64,000 nt of DNA from the NCBI RefSeq assembly GCF_026619415.1, contig NZ_JAOVZR010000001.1, positions 4,448,501-4,512,500 on the forward strand, read 5' to 3'. The notes beneath the pieces were generated by a model that saw only the letters and a list, made by a program, of their open reading frames with translations, was not told where the DNA came from and made no database searches. Source of the stretch: Hoeflea algicola. GTDB taxonomy: Bacteria; Pseudomonadota; Alphaproteobacteria; Rhizobiales; Rhizobiaceae. Below are positions 38,627 to 49,250 of the stretch, one piece after another (position 1 is the first letter of the stretch; each line of letters starts with the position of its first letter). A program made the translations under genes and the position numbers.

Positions 38627-39748
38627 ATGCTCGAAGCCGGATTTCCCGCCATCGCCGATGATCTCGGCGCCGCGCTCGACGCGCTTGAGGCGCCGCGCGT
38701 CGATATTCCGGTGATCCAGCCGGCCGAGCCGTTTTTGGATATGGCCGGCGAGGATCTGCGCCGCCGTATCTTTCTCACCGAAAGCGAAACCGGCGAAAGC
38801 CTCTGCCTCCGGCCGGAATTCACCATTCCGGTGTGCCGCGCCCATATTGCCGAAAATGTCGCCACGCCGCGCCGCTACTCCTATTTCGGCAAGGTGTTCC
38901 GCCAACGTCGTGATGGCGAAAACGAGTTCTTTCAGGCCGGCGTCGAGGATCTTGGCGAACCCGACGAGGCGCGCGCCGATGCTCGCGCCATATCCGAAGC
39001 CCGCGCGCTGGTCGTCCGCTTTGCCACGAACCAAAATCTCACCATCACGCTCGGCGACCAGTCGGTGTTCGAAGCCGTGGTCGCCGGCCTGGGCCTGCCT
39101 GCAGGCTGGCAGAAGCGGCTGGTCCATACCTTTGGCAACGAGCAGGCGCTCGATGCAATGATCGCCCGGCTGGCCAACCCTGACAGCGCTGCTGATCCCG
39201 ATGCCTCGGTGGCGAGCTTTCTTGCCCGCGGCGACGCAGCCGGCCTTCAGGCCCATATCGAAGAGGTGATGCAGGCGACCGGCTATTCGACCAATGCCAG
39301 CCGCTCGCCCGCCGAAATTGCCGCCCGGCTGATCGACAAGCAGGCGCTCGACGCCACCCGCCTGTCGGAAGCCTCGCTCAACGCGCTCAAAACCTTCCTG
39401 GCCCTTGATGTGCCCTGCGACCGTGCCGCCGACACGCTGTCGGCGTTTGCCCGTGATGCCGGTCTCGACATCTCCGCTGCACACCGCAATTTCGTCGCCC
39501 GGCTTGAGGCGTTGTCGGAGCGCGGCGAGGATCTTGGCGCAATTCGCTGGCGCGCAACCTTCGGTCGGCCGCTGGATTACTATACCGGCCTGGTATTCGA
39601 GATTGCAGCCGGTGACCGAGCTCCGGTGCTGGCCGGTGGCGGTCGCTATGACCGGTTGATGGCCCTGCTGGGTGCGCGCGAACCGATCCCCGCGGTTGGC
39701 TTCTCGCTCTGGCTCGACCGGATTGAAAAAGTGAGGGCAGGCGCATGA
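38627..39748 (+). CDS. hisZ: ATP phosphoribosyltransferase regulatory subunit HisZ
   Basis: A HisRS-like protein of 373 residues that activates the short-form HisG and mediates histidine feedback inhibition. Class-II synthetase-type segments are present ([64 protein letters not shown]), but the anticodon-binding domain is absent. The ATG at 38627 lies 4 bp after the hisS stop. It overlaps hisG by 4 bp. Presence of hisZ fits a short HisG. Confidence 0.92.
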   Translation: MLEAGFPAIADDLGAALDALEAPRVDIPVIQPAEPFLDMAGEDLRRRIFLTESETGESLCLRPEFTIPVCRAHIAENVATPRRYSYFGKVFRQRRDGENEFFQAGVEDLGEPDEARADARAISEARALVVRFATNQNLTITLGDQSVFEAVVAGLGLPAGWQKRLVHTFGNEQALDAMIARLANPDSAADPDASVASFLARGDAAGLQAHIEEVMQATGYSTNASRSPAEIAARLIDKQALDATRLSEASLNALKTFLALDVPCDRAADTLSAFARDAGLDISAAHRNFVARLEALSERGEDLGAIRWRATFGRPLDYYTGLVFEIAAGDRAPVLAGGGRYDRLMALLGAREPIPAVGFSLWLDRIEKVRAGA

Positions 39749-40443
39749 CACTTACCATTGCACTGCCGTCCAAGGGCCGCATGAAGGACGGTGCCATTGC
39801 CGTTTTTGCCCGCGCCGGGCTGGCTGTCTCGGCGATCGGCAATGACCGCAGTTATCGCGGTCGCGTCGAAGGCATCGACGATGTCGAGGTGGCGTTCCTC
39901 TCGGCCTCCGAGATCGCCCGGGAACTGGGCGCCGGCGCTGTCGATCTGGGCGTCACCGGTGAGGACCTGGTACGCGAAAGTCTTGTCCGCGCGGATGAGC
40001 GTGTCGAGATCTGCGCCCGGCTCGGCTTCGGTCATGCCGACGTGGTGGTTGCCGTGCCCGACATCTGGAAGGATGTCGACAGCATGGCCGACCTTGGTGA
40101 TGTGGCCGCCGATTTTCGCGCCCGCCACGGCCGCCGGCTGACGATTGCTACCAAATACTGGCGGCTGACCCAGAATTTCTTCTCCACCCGGCACGGCATT
40201 CAGCTCTATCGGATTGTCGAGAGCCTGGGCGCCACCGAGGGGGCTCCGGCCTCGGGCGCCGCCGACATCATCGTCGACATCACCTCCACCGGGTCGACGC
40301 TTACTGCCAATCATTTGCGGATCCTGTCGGATGGCGTGATCCTGAAATCGGAAGCCTGTCTGGTGCGCGCCCGCAAGCCCGAACATGATGGCGACCCGCG
40401 CATGGCCGCCCTGCTTGCCGCGGTCCGCGCTGTTGCGGGCTGA
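39745..40443 (+). CDS. hisG: ATP phosphoribosyltransferase HisG, short form
   Basis: First enzyme of histidine synthesis (ATP plus PRPP). At 232 residues it is the short form without the C-terminal regulatory domain, needing HisZ. Motifs are [44 protein letters not shown] and the PRPP-binding [18 protein letters not shown]. The ATG overlaps hisZ (ATGA). The order hisS-hisZ-hisG links tRNA charging and histidine synthesis in one operon. Confidence 0.95.
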   Translation: MTLTIALPSKGRMKDGAIAVFARAGLAVSAIGNDRSYRGRVEGIDDVEVAFLSASEIARELGAGAVDLGVTGEDLVRESLVRADERVEICARLGFGHADVVVAVPDIWKDVDSMADLGDVAADFRARHGRRLTIATKYWRLTQNFFSTRHGIQLYRIVESLGATEGAPASGAADIIVDITSTGSTLTANHLRILSDGVILKSEACLVRARKPEHDGDPRMAALLAAVRAVAG

Positions 40444-40732
40444 AATGCGTTAAAGGGGTGTTCGGAACAGCATTTTTCGAAACACACTGGGAAAATTGCA
40501 GACGTCGGGAGCAGTGCCAAGCGGCATTCTGACGCTTGGCGGTCCGCTTGCATTTTTCAGAGAATGCGGCAAAATTGACTTGATCCGGAACAGATCCGGC
40601 CTGAACGCGTCCCTCGCATCCGAACGGCATTCGCCTTGTTCATGCGATTGGCTCCGCCCACCAGAAAGCCTCATCACGACCGGTTCAGCCTCGTTCCCAG
40701 GCTTCGGGATGATTTTGGATTGGGGGTGTCCC

Positions 40733-41032
40733 ATGGAGTTTTCGATCGGTTTTGTGGTGCTTATGGTGTCCATGCTCGTTCTGGCTATCCTGGCGCGGCT
40801 GGCAGCTGTCTCGCCTAATTCGCCGTTGTTGCGCGGGGAGTTGACGCCAGCTCTATTGGCGGTGCTGGTGGCCGCAGGACTCATGTTCGGCGTGCTGATG
40901 ATGCTTGTTGGCGGCGAGGACTACTTCTCCTCTCGCAGTCTGGAAATTGTTGTCATCATCGGCTTTGCCGCTGCGGGTATGTTTGCCATCCGCAAATTCG
41001 TCGGCAATGGTGGCTCTGCGGATCCGGCTTGA
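40733..41032 (+). CDS. Hypothetical small membrane protein
   Basis: A 99-residue protein with three hydrophobic segments (residues 4-24, 37-58 and 68-86) and a short polar tail. No family recognised. TGGGGGTG precedes the ATG at 40733; the frame is open further upstream to 40496 but that part has no protein character. The 289-bp gap before it contains an 8-bp hairpin (40516-40540) that could end the his operon. Confidence 0.6.
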   Translation: MEFSIGFVVLMVSMLVLAILARLAAVSPNSPLLRGELTPALLAVLVAAGLMFGVLMMLVGGEDYFSSRSLEIVVIIGFAAAGMFAIRKFVGNGGSADPA

Positions 41033-41065
41033 CCGGCCTCCCATAGCGACGCTGCCATGCATGCA

Positions 41066-41096
41066 AAAAGACCCGGCGCATATCAACGCCGGGTCA
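41066..41096 (-). terminator. Intrinsic terminator of the DoxX gene
   Basis: On the minus strand a 9-bp stem GACCCGGCG/CGCCGGGTC (41096-41088 and 41079-41071) is followed by TTTTTG. It lies 38 bp after the DoxX stop. Confidence 0.8.
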
Positions 41097-41133
41097 AGGG
41101 TGTTTTCAGTCTGGCGATAAGGGCGTTTGCTGC

Positions 41134-41520
41134 TTACGCCGTGCGGCGTGCGTCGACCGACCATGCGCCGGGACCGGCCGCAGCCAGCGCCAGGAAACCG
41201 CCGGCAATGGCGATGTTTTTCATGAAGCTGATCATCTGCATCTGGTCTGCCGGCTGGTAATGGGCGAGGAATGCGGTTGCGACACAGAACGCGGCCAGCG
41301 CCCAGGCGGCCGGACGGGTCATGAAGCCGATCAGAATGGCAAGTCCGCCAAAGATTTCGAGCGCGATGGTCAGCCATGCGGCGAGGGCCGGGAGCGGCAG
41401 GCCGAGGCTGGCGATATAGCCGGTAGTGCCTTCCACCGAACCGAATTTGCCCCATCCGGAAAGGATGAACATGATGCTCAAAAGGACTCGAGCGAGCAGA
41501 AGTTGAACGTTAACCGACAT
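41134..41520 (-). CDS. DoxX family membrane protein
   Basis: A 128-residue protein with four membrane helices. Typical DoxX motifs are ARVLLSIMFILSGWGKFG at the N-terminus, ALEIFGGLAILIGFMTRPAAWALA and FMKNIAIAGGFLALAAAGPGAWSVD. DoxX proteins are quinone- or thiosulfate-linked membrane subunits or stress proteins; the role here is unknown. ATG 41520 with AGGAGA is chosen over the longer frame from 41649. Confidence 0.9.
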   Translation of the reverse strand: MSVNVQLLLARVLLSIMFILSGWGKFGSVEGTTGYIASLGLPLPALAAWLTIALEIFGGLAILIGFMTRPAAWALAAFCVATAFLAHYQPADQMQMISFMKNIAIAGGFLALAAAGPGAWSVDARRTA

Positions 41521-41693
41521 GTAAGTCTCCTGTAGAAAGAATGTTGCGGAGCCATACAGTCTTGGTCGCGGACAAGATAGCTGAACACGTGGAGACATAT
41601 TGTTCACAATTACGCGCATTTGCACGATGCACGGATTACCCCCGAACAATCAGGGCTATAACCATGCTGCTGTGCTGCTGAATATTCCGAAGA

Positions 41694-42113
41694 TTAAGCG
41701 ACGACGAAATGGGCAAACATGAACAGGCCATTGATGGAGCCGCCGCCATTCCCGTTGAAATTCGAGGATTCGCCGATGCACATCATCGGCAGGTGACCAC
41801 CATCATGAATGATGGTTGTGGAAAAGCAGAAAGATGAGGCCTGCATGGCCGCCATCTCGAACAATCCCAGCACATGTTGCCGGGAGCCAGAATCATAGCA
41901 TCGCACCAGGTTGAGAAGTCCCAGATCACCTGTGTCGGCGAGGCCATGGTAATGCCGCGCAGCAGGCCCGAGTCGAAACGCGCCGGTGGCGAGATTGGCC
42001 GTCCAGCTTTCGGTTCGGCAAAAATGGGAGACGAGTTCCTGATCCGGTGCGACAAAGCCCTGCGGCGTCGCACCAAAACTCGTTGTGCCATCTGCTTTCG
42101 TTATCTTGAACAA
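41694..42113 (-). CDS. Hypothetical protein, start uncertain
   Basis: A 139-residue frame that looks protein-like but matches nothing I know. It opens with FKITKADGTTSFGATPQGFVAPDQE, and then has a His/Cys-rich middle and a Gly/Asn-rich end (NFNGNGGGSINGLF). It has no ATG: the first usable codon is TTG (42113) without a ribosome site. A different frame upstream (from 42183) ends near the same place, so a small frameshift at the 5' end is possible. Confidence 0.4.
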   Translation of the reverse strand: MFKITKADGTTSFGATPQGFVAPDQELVSHFCRTESWTANLATGAFRLGPAARHYHGLADTGDLGLLNLVRCYDSGSRQHVLGLFEMAAMQASSFCFSTTIIHDGGHLPMMCIGESSNFNGNGGGSINGLFMFAHFVVA

Positions 42114-42482
42114 GAAACACCCCGGCGGGCCTGGTGAAATGGAGCATCTGCGTTGTGTGCTGTGATCCCTGACGACGCATCATGCGTGCTCAGGTATGAA
42201 TTGATGTTGGATCTTGCCGACCCGACCTGTGCAGTCAGATCCGGATTGCTCCGTGGATCGGCGTTCCAATCTTTTCGAAGTCAGTCGCCGCAGGCTACGC
42301 ATCCTGTTGATGAGAGGTGCTGCGTCGTCTGATCCATCCTATCCTCTGTTTTTCATTTATTGGTTAACCCATCGCTAAATTTGCATATCCAGATATCGCA
42401 TTTTTGCGTCGCAACATACAAGTCCGACCTACGTAGGCACTGCGGCTGTTGCTTTGAGCGCCGCGCGGCTCGTGCGCAGATA

Positions 42483-42511
42483 GCAAAAAGGGGTGGTTCG
42501 AAAACCACCCC
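42483..42511 (-). terminator. groEL terminator
   Basis: A perfect 9-bp stem GGGGTGGTT/AACCACCCC (42490-42498 with 42503-42511). On the minus strand it is followed by TTTTTGC. It lies about 140 bp after the groEL stop, so the groESL message has a longish 3' end that also contains the 42571-42599 hairpin. The plus strand has a weaker ATTTTG. Confidence 0.8.
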
Positions 42512-42570
42512 TGATTTTGTGCCTGCACATTGGCCGCAGGGTCCTGTGAGGAGTCCGGCTTCGGTGCTTT

Positions 42571-42599
42571 CGCTTCAGGCCGGCTGGCGGCCTGAAGCG
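42571..42599. repeat. 11-bp hairpin in the groEL 3' region
   Basis: CGCTTCAGGCC (42571-42581) and GGCCTGAAGCG (42589-42599) are perfectly complementary around a 7-nt loop. No U tract. It could stabilise the groESL mRNA end or slow transcription before the true terminator. Confidence 0.55.
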
Positions 42600-42653
42600 A
42601 TGTGGAACACGTACATAAGCTAGACAGTAAGCTGTAACGGGGCAGGCGCCCTG

Positions 42654-44297
<1,644 letters not shown>

Positions 44298-44366
44298 TTA
44301 ACTTAACTCCCGGGCCTGGGCCCATCGTGTTGAGGCAGATAGGATCTGTGTGGGTGGTCGTTCGGC

Positions 44367-44663
44367 TTAGCCGAGGATACCCATGACGTCGCTTTCCTTC
44401 ATGATCAGAAGGTCTTCGCCATCAAGCTTGATTTCGGTGCCGGACCATTTGCCGAACAGCACGCGGTCGCCGGCCTTGACGTCGAGCGGCACGAGCTTGC
44501 CGGAATCGTCACGGTTGCCGGAACCAACGGCGAGGATTTCGCCTTCCTGCGGCTTTTCCTTGGCGGTATCCGGAATGATGATCCCGCCTTTGGTTTTTTC
44601 TTCGGACTCAACACGACGAACGACAACGCGGTCGTGGAGCGGACGGAACGTGGTTTTTGCCAT
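44367..44663 (-). CDS. groES: Co-chaperonin GroES
   Basis: A 98-residue lid of the GroEL chamber. [19 protein letters not shown] opens the protein, followed by the mobile loop [13 protein letters not shown] and [20 protein letters not shown]. It is the first gene of the groESL operon, directly downstream of the promoter and CIRCE. Confidence 0.98.
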   Translation of the reverse strand: MAKTTFRPLHDRVVVRRVESEEKTKGGIIIPDTAKEKPQEGEILAVGSGNRDDSGKLVPLDVKAGDRVLFGKWSGTEIKLDGEDLLIMKESDVMGILG

Positions 44664-44730
44664 TGTCTATATTCCTTGATCGAATGACAGAAGCGGCTGA
44701 GACCCCGTATTGGGCCTCATCGAGTTACGT

Positions 44731-44759
44731 GCTAGCACTCACTCATGGAGAGTGCTAGC
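44731..44759 (-). promoter_or_regulatory. CIRCE element (HrcA operator)
   Basis: GCTAGCACTC (44731-44740), nine bases, then GAGTGCTAGC (44750-44759): a perfect dyad matching the CIRCE consensus TTAGCACTC-N9-GAGTGCTAA except at the outer bases. HrcA binding here would repress groESL until heat shock. Confidence 0.95.
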
Positions 44760-44765
44760 GAAGCC

Positions 44766-44794
44766 GAGATAAGTCTGCGGTTTGGAAGAGTCAA
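44766..44794 (-). promoter_or_regulatory. groESL promoter
   Basis: On the minus strand TTGACT (44794-44789), 17 bp, then TATCTC (44771-44766). The predicted start falls at about 44759, the first base of the CIRCE, so HrcA would cover the start and CIRCE would form a hairpin at the 5' end of the mRNA. Confidence 0.75.
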
Positions 44795-44908
44795 GAGTTG
44801 GGCGTGCAATCAGGCTGCGTTCGGCCGTGCAAATGCTAAAATTCCGGCGGGGTCTTGTATTCGCCTGCAAGCTGGGCGACATCCAATGCCCGAAAGGAAC
44901 CGCTGCCC

Positions 44909-45757
44909 ATGCCACGCAAGATCACCGATCTCGATCAATTGACTGACCGCGCCGACATCTTGTTGTGCGACGTATGGGGCGTTATCCACAATGGCGTCAA
45001 CCCCTACCCGCTGTCGGTAGAGGCCCTGAAAGCGGCGCGCGAGCGTGGCCAGACCGTGATTCTGATTACCAATTCGCCACGGCCAGCGGCCGGTGTGATC
45101 CGCCAGTTCGACACCATCGGCGTCGACCCTGCCTGCTGGGATGACATCGTCACCTCGGGCGACGTCACACGGCAATTGGTATCAGACGCGCAGGGCGGAA
45201 TTTATTTCCTCGGGCCTGAACGTGATATTTCCCTGGTTGAAGGGTTGGACGTCACGCTGGTCGAGCCGGATGCGGCCGATGCGGTCTTGTGCACTGGCCT
45301 GCTCGATGACGAGACCGAGAGCGCCGAGGACTACCGCGCCCTGCTGACGGATTTCAAGGCACGTGGCCTGCCGCTGATCTGCGCCAATCCCGACCGCGTG
45401 GTCGAGCGCGGCGACCGGCTTGTGCCCTGCGCTGGCGCACTGGCAGACATCTATACCGAAATCGGCGGCGAAACTCGCATCGCCGGCAAGCCACACGCGC
45501 CGATTTACCGCGAGGCGATGGCTCGGGCCGAAGCCCTGCGCGGCACCGCCGACAAGCGGCGGACTCTGGCGATCGGTGACGGCGTTGCCACCGATATCCG
45601 CGGTGCGCTCGACAACGGCATCGATGCGATCTTCATCGCCCGTGGCGTTCATGCCCGCGAATATCTCGATGGCCGCGTTACCAACGAAACCCGGTTGCAG
45701 GATTTCCTCAATGCTGAAGGCGTCGCCCCGGCATATTGGATGGAATGGCTGGCCTGA
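44909..45757 (+). CDS. HAD-superfamily hydrolase, TIGR01459 type
   Basis: A 282-residue phosphatase-like protein of the subclass IIA HAD (NagD/4-nitrophenylphosphatase) type. Motif I LLCDVWGVIHNG holds the nucleophile Asp, motif II is ITNSPRPA, and motif IV is AIGDGVATDIRGAL. The cap carries AGKPHAPIYREAM. The substrate is unknown. The start 44909 follows AAAGGAA. It is 6 bp before ribF, so the two are likely co-transcribed. Confidence 0.9.
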   Translation: MPRKITDLDQLTDRADILLCDVWGVIHNGVNPYPLSVEALKAARERGQTVILITNSPRPAAGVIRQFDTIGVDPACWDDIVTSGDVTRQLVSDAQGGIYFLGPERDISLVEGLDVTLVEPDAADAVLCTGLLDDETESAEDYRALLTDFKARGLPLICANPDRVVERGDRLVPCAGALADIYTEIGGETRIAGKPHAPIYREAMARAEALRGTADKRRTLAIGDGVATDIRGALDNGIDAIFIARGVHAREYLDGRVTNETRLQDFLNAEGVAPAYWMEWLA

Positions 45758-45763
45758 ACGCTC

Positions 45764-46768
45764 ATGGTGAAACAGGCAATGGCGCAACGGCTTTACGATG
45801 CCTCCAGGTTCCCCGCGGAATTCAAGGGCGGGGTTGTGGCGATCGGCAATTTCGACGGCGTCCACCGGGGGCATCAGGCGGTGTTGGCACAGGCCACCCT
45901 GGCCGCTGAAGCTGATGGCGTTTCCGCCTGCGTGCTGACTTTCGAACCGCATCCGCGCACGGTGTTTCGCCCCGACGAGCCGGTTTTCCGGATTACGCCG
46001 GCGGCCATGAAGGCTGCCATTCTCGGCCATCTCGGGTTTGACGCCGTGGTCGAGCATCCTTTCGACAGAGTTTTCTCGTCGCAAAGTGCCCATGATTTCG
46101 TCACCGGCATTCTCAGCGGCAAGCTTGGCGTCCGTCACGTCGTGACCGGTTATGATTTTCATTTCGGCAAGGGCCGTGAAGGCAACCCCGAATACTTGAC
46201 GCAAGCTGGCGAACGCCATGGTTTCGATGTCACGCTGGTAGACGCCTTCCGCGATGAAAACGCCGATGTGGTTTCTTCTAGCCGGATACGTCGGGCGCTG
46301 GCGCTGGGGGAAGTCGGCGAAGCCGCAGGCTTGTTGGGTTACCGTTATGCGGTCTCCGCCGAGGTGTTGCACGGCAAGAAGCTTGGCCGCACCCTGGGGT
46401 ATCCGACCGCCAACATGGCGCTGCCGTCTGAAACCGGCCTGTTGCCGGGGATCTATGCGGTCCGCTTCCGCCGTGCCGATGGGAAATTTTATGATGGCGT
46501 CGCCAGTTTCGGCCGTCGCCCAACCGTAGACGGGGACGACGCTGCGCTGTTGCTGGAAACCTATCTGTTCGATTTCTCCGGCGATCTCTATGGCGAGACC
46601 TGCAGCGTCTGCTTTGTATCGTGGCTTCGCGGCGAGGAGAAATTCGATAGCTTGGAGCCCCTGGTGGCACAAATGAAGCTTGATGAGGCGGAAGCCAGGG
46701 CAGCACTTGGTGCGATCACGCCGCTGTCATCGCTCGATGCGGCCATGACCTTCGGGGTGGTTGCTTGA
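45764..46768 (+). CDS. ribF: Bifunctional riboflavin kinase / FAD synthetase RibF
   Basis: Converts riboflavin to FMN and FMN to FAD; 334 residues. The N-terminal nucleotidyltransferase half has IGNFDGVHRGHQAVL, and SSSRIRRAL just before the join. The C-terminal flavokinase half has LGYPTANMALP, GIYAVRF and a C-terminal GEEKFDSLEPLVAQMKLDE. ATG 45764 is used; ATG 45779 is an alternative with AACAGG upstream. Confidence 0.95.
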   Translation: MVKQAMAQRLYDASRFPAEFKGGVVAIGNFDGVHRGHQAVLAQATLAAEADGVSACVLTFEPHPRTVFRPDEPVFRITPAAMKAAILGHLGFDAVVEHPFDRVFSSQSAHDFVTGILSGKLGVRHVVTGYDFHFGKGREGNPEYLTQAGERHGFDVTLVDAFRDENADVVSSSRIRRALALGEVGEAAGLLGYRYAVSAEVLHGKKLGRTLGYPTANMALPSETGLLPGIYAVRFRRADGKFYDGVASFGRRPTVDGDDAALLLETYLFDFSGDLYGETCSVCFVSWLRGEEKFDSLEPLVAQMKLDEAEARAALGAITPLSSLDAAMTFGVVA

Positions 46769-47484
46769 TCGGGGCCGGATCGCGGCAGATCCTGATCACC
46801 GGCGCCAATGCTGGCATCGGCCTGGCGCTGGCAAAAAAGCTCTCGGGTCGCCATCGCCTGCTTCTTTCCGGCCGCAAGCCGCACGATGAGATCGCCGATC
46901 TTCTGCCGCAAGGCGCCGGATACATTCTTGCCGATCAGAGCGATCCCGAAGGCTCGGCGCAGGCGCTGGTCGGGGGAATTGACGGCATTGGCTGGGACCG
47001 TCTCGACAATGCCGTGCTCAATGCCGGTACCGGTTTCGCAGCCGTCGACGGCATTGACAGCACCGACGCCATCCGCCAGACGCTCGACATCAATCTTGGC
47101 GCAGCAATCGCCCAGGCCCAGGCGCTGTATCCGCTGCTGGAAAAATCCGGCGGGACGCTGACCTTCATCGGCTCGGTGGCCCACAAGGGATCGGCCATGG
47201 TGCCGGCCTATGCTGCTTCAAAGGCCGGCCTGCATGGCCTGGCCCGCGCCTTGCGGTCGGAATGGGGCAGGCGGGTGCCGGTACAGGTGCTGCATCCCGG
47301 CCCCACCAAGACCGATATGCACGACAAGGCCGGTTATGATCCGGGCCGGATGCGAGCCCTGTTTCTCGCCTCCGATGATGTCGCGGCGATGATGGCTGCG
47401 GCGATTGCCAGCCGTCGCTCGTCGGGCACCATTTCATGGGCGCGCTATCTGGTTGGCGGCGCCTTTACGGGGCGACGTCTATGA
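46765..47484 (+). CDS. Short-chain dehydrogenase/reductase
   Basis: A 239-residue SDR. The nucleotide-binding motif is LITGANAGIGLALA, then NAVLNAGTG (NNAG-like), and the catalytic YAASKAG (Tyr-x3-Lys). The substrate is unknown. It starts with TTG overlapping the ribF stop by 4 bp. It is followed by a second SDR, also with a 4-bp overlap, so the pair may act on the same or successive substrates. Confidence 0.85.
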   Translation: MIGAGSRQILITGANAGIGLALAKKLSGRHRLLLSGRKPHDEIADLLPQGAGYILADQSDPEGSAQALVGGIDGIGWDRLDNAVLNAGTGFAAVDGIDSTDAIRQTLDINLGAAIAQAQALYPLLEKSGGTLTFIGSVAHKGSAMVPAYAASKAGLHGLARALRSEWGRRVPVQVLHPGPTKTDMHDKAGYDPGRMRALFLASDDVAAMMAAAIASRRSSGTISWARYLVGGAFTGRRL

Positions 47485-48248
47485 ATGCCTCGACCAAGCG
47501 CGCGCTTGTCACCGGCGGCAGTGCCGGGCTCGGCGCGGCAATGGCCCGATGGCTCGCAGCAAGCGGCTATGAGGTCTTGTCGCTTGATCGGCAGAAGGGC
47601 GTTGCGCAAGCGCCCGACGCGGGTGAGGGGACTATCAGTCACCTTTATTGCGATCTCTCGAGCCGCACGGAGCTTGACCGGATTTTGCCGGAACTGATCA
47701 AGCGCGGTCCGTTCGATCTGGTGGTGCTCAATGCCGGCATCTCGGCCACCGGCCGATTTGAAACCATCGATCTTGCCACGCACCTGAATGTGCTGCGCGT
47801 CAACACCGAGGCGCCGATGGTCATCGCCGCACGGCTGCTGGAGGAAGGCGGGTTCACTCCGGGTGCGGCACTGTTGTTGGTTTCATCCCTTTCCTATTTC
47901 ACCGGTTATCCGGGGGCAGCAAGCTACGCTGCGTCAAAGGATGCGCTGGCGATCTATGCGAGCAGCATGCGTAAGGCGGCAAAGGCCCGTAGTGTGTCGA
48001 TCACGGTGGCGTTCCCCGGACCACTGCGCACCGACCATGCCGAGCGCCACGCGCCGCAAGGTGCCGATGCGTCCAAGCGCATGGCCCCCGATCATGCTGC
48101 CCGGCTGATTTTGGCGGACGCGTTCTCGGGCCGCAAGAACTCGATACCGGGGGCGCCCAACCGGGCTTTCGCGCTGATTGGCCGGATCGCGCCGAAACCG
48201 GTCACGGCGCTAATGCGCCGGCTGATCTACCTGCGGCTTGATCCATAG
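47481..48248 (+). CDS. Short-chain dehydrogenase/reductase, second of pair
   Basis: A 255-residue SDR. ALVTGGSAGLGAAMA is the cofactor motif, VVLNAGISATG the structural NNAG-type motif, and YAASKDALAIYA the catalytic site. It differs enough from its neighbour to be an old duplication or independent origin. ATG 47481 overlaps the preceding stop (ATGA). Confidence 0.88.
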   Translation: MNASTKRALVTGGSAGLGAAMARWLAASGYEVLSLDRQKGVAQAPDAGEGTISHLYCDLSSRTELDRILPELIKRGPFDLVVLNAGISATGRFETIDLATHLNVLRVNTEAPMVIAARLLEEGGFTPGAALLLVSSLSYFTGYPGAASYAASKDALAIYASSMRKAAKARSVSITVAFPGPLRTDHAERHAPQGADASKRMAPDHAARLILADAFSGRKNSIPGAPNRAFALIGRIAPKPVTALMRRLIYLRLDP

Positions 48249-48272
48249 AGCGATATCCGTTCCTATTTTAAC

Positions 48273-48707
48273 TCATGTCAAAAAGCGTGGGTCGAGCGCG
48301 TGTGCTTCCGCCGAAATGATCGATACTTTCGAATGATCGGGATGAAGTGGATTGATCAGCAAATTCCGGCAGTGCGGCATGAGAATGCTCGGCACGGTCA
48401 AGACCGGGACATCACCGCGATCACAAAACGCTTCAAATGCATCGCGTGATATCGCCGGGTCATCATTCCAATTGTCTGGAAGATCGACCGGCTTGACAAT
48501 GAGTTCGTCAGGAACGTCGATCTCGAGCAATTGATAGGTCTCGGGCAGGTCCTCAAGATCAAAATGCACAAGCAGTTCCAGCATCGCCAGCGCCGGATGC
48601 TCGGCGCAATAGACAATGCGTCTGCCCAGATGATTCCAGCGGCTCGCGGAATAAGTCCCGCCGATGCCTGACAGGTCAGCATAGTTTGATATGCGCCAGA
48701 TGCGCAT
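48273..48707 (-). CDS. RES domain toxin
   Basis: A 144-residue protein of the RES family, whose members degrade NAD+. The defining Arg is in MRIWRIS, the Glu in HPALAMLELLVHFD and the Ser in VLTVPSILMPH. It lies 2 bp after the Xre/MbcA-type antitoxin gene, the normal order of RES-Xre modules. Confidence 0.9.
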   Translation of the reverse strand: MRIWRISNYADLSGIGGTYSASRWNHLGRRIVYCAEHPALAMLELLVHFDLEDLPETYQLLEIDVPDELIVKPVDLPDNWNDDPAISRDAFEAFCDRGDVPVLTVPSILMPHCRNLLINPLHPDHSKVSIISAEAHALDPRFLT

Positions 48708-48709
48708 GC

Positions 48710-49207
48710 TCAGGCAAACATGCCGTGATCAATCGCATGAAGTTCGGATTCGACAATATGCGCGCCCGTTTCTGATTTCATCAGTTCCAGCGGCACCGCG
48801 CCGTCGAGAGCGCGACACGGCTTGCGCAGCCAGCGGTGGGCTTTTTCTTCTGACCCAAACACGCGCACGGCATGATCGTGAAGCCTGGCGAGGCGCAAAG
48901 CCCTGTCGGATTCTGCCGGGCTTAGCTGTTCATTCTTTTGCTGACGACGCTCCAGAGAGCGTTTGGAGACGACGAGTTGGAAAATCTCGGCACTTGTAAA
49001 GCCGGTACTTTTAAGCGTCTCAATAACACCCACACTGGCGCTGGGCTGCATTTCTCCGGTCTTGGCGTCGCGGAGCAATATGCGTCGGGACTGCAACGAA
49101 GGATTTTGACTGCTCAAAGAAGCGGTCAAAACCTGTCTGCTGCGCTGCACCTTTGCTTCTTGCTCCCCTGAAGAAGGGGGCGATCCGGCTTTCCTTGATT
49201 TTGACAT
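48710..49207 (-). CDS. Xre/MbcA/ParS-type antitoxin of the RES module
   Basis: A 165-residue protein. The central region (LKSTGFTSAEIFQLVVSKRS) is the degenerate Xre-like helix-turn-helix, and the C-terminal DUF2384/MbcA part (LHDHAVRVFGSEEKAHRWL, RALDGAVPLELM) binds the toxin. The first 40 residues are polar and variable. ATG 49207 with GAGGTC is preferred to 49243. An inverted repeat at 49215-49250 just upstream is a likely autoregulatory operator. Confidence 0.87.
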   Translation of the reverse strand: MSKSRKAGSPPSSGEQEAKVQRSRQVLTASLSSQNPSLQSRRILLRDAKTGEMQPSASVGVIETLKSTGFTSAEIFQLVVSKRSLERRQQKNEQLSPAESDRALRLARLHDHAVRVFGSEEKAHRWLRKPCRALDGAVPLELMKSETGAHIVESELHAIDHGMFA

Positions 49208-49214
49208 TATGACC

Positions 49215-49250
49215 TCGCCAGTTGCCACCCAAAATAAGCGCAACTGGCGA
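49215..49250 (-). promoter_or_regulatory. Candidate operator of the RES/Xre module
   Basis: TCGCCAGTTGC (49215-49225) and GCAACTGGCGA (49240-49250) form a perfect 11-bp inverted repeat with a 14-bp spacer, starting 8 bp upstream of the antitoxin ATG. Antitoxin-toxin complexes usually bind such dyads to repress their own promoter. Confidence 0.7.

Larger units (their letters stand above)
42114..42653. other. 540-bp intergenic region downstream of groEL
   Basis: No convincing gene. It holds the groEL terminator (42483-42511), an 11-bp hairpin (42571-42599), the palindrome CCTACGTAGG (42428-42437) and an AT-rich patch around 42340-42410 that could be a promoter. A small RNA ending at the bidirectional hairpin on the plus strand cannot be excluded. 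Confidence 0.4.

Noticed and set aside
42428..42437. Palindrome CCTACGTAGG
   Set aside because: A single 10-bp palindrome without a second copy or adjacent gene start; not enough for an operator call.
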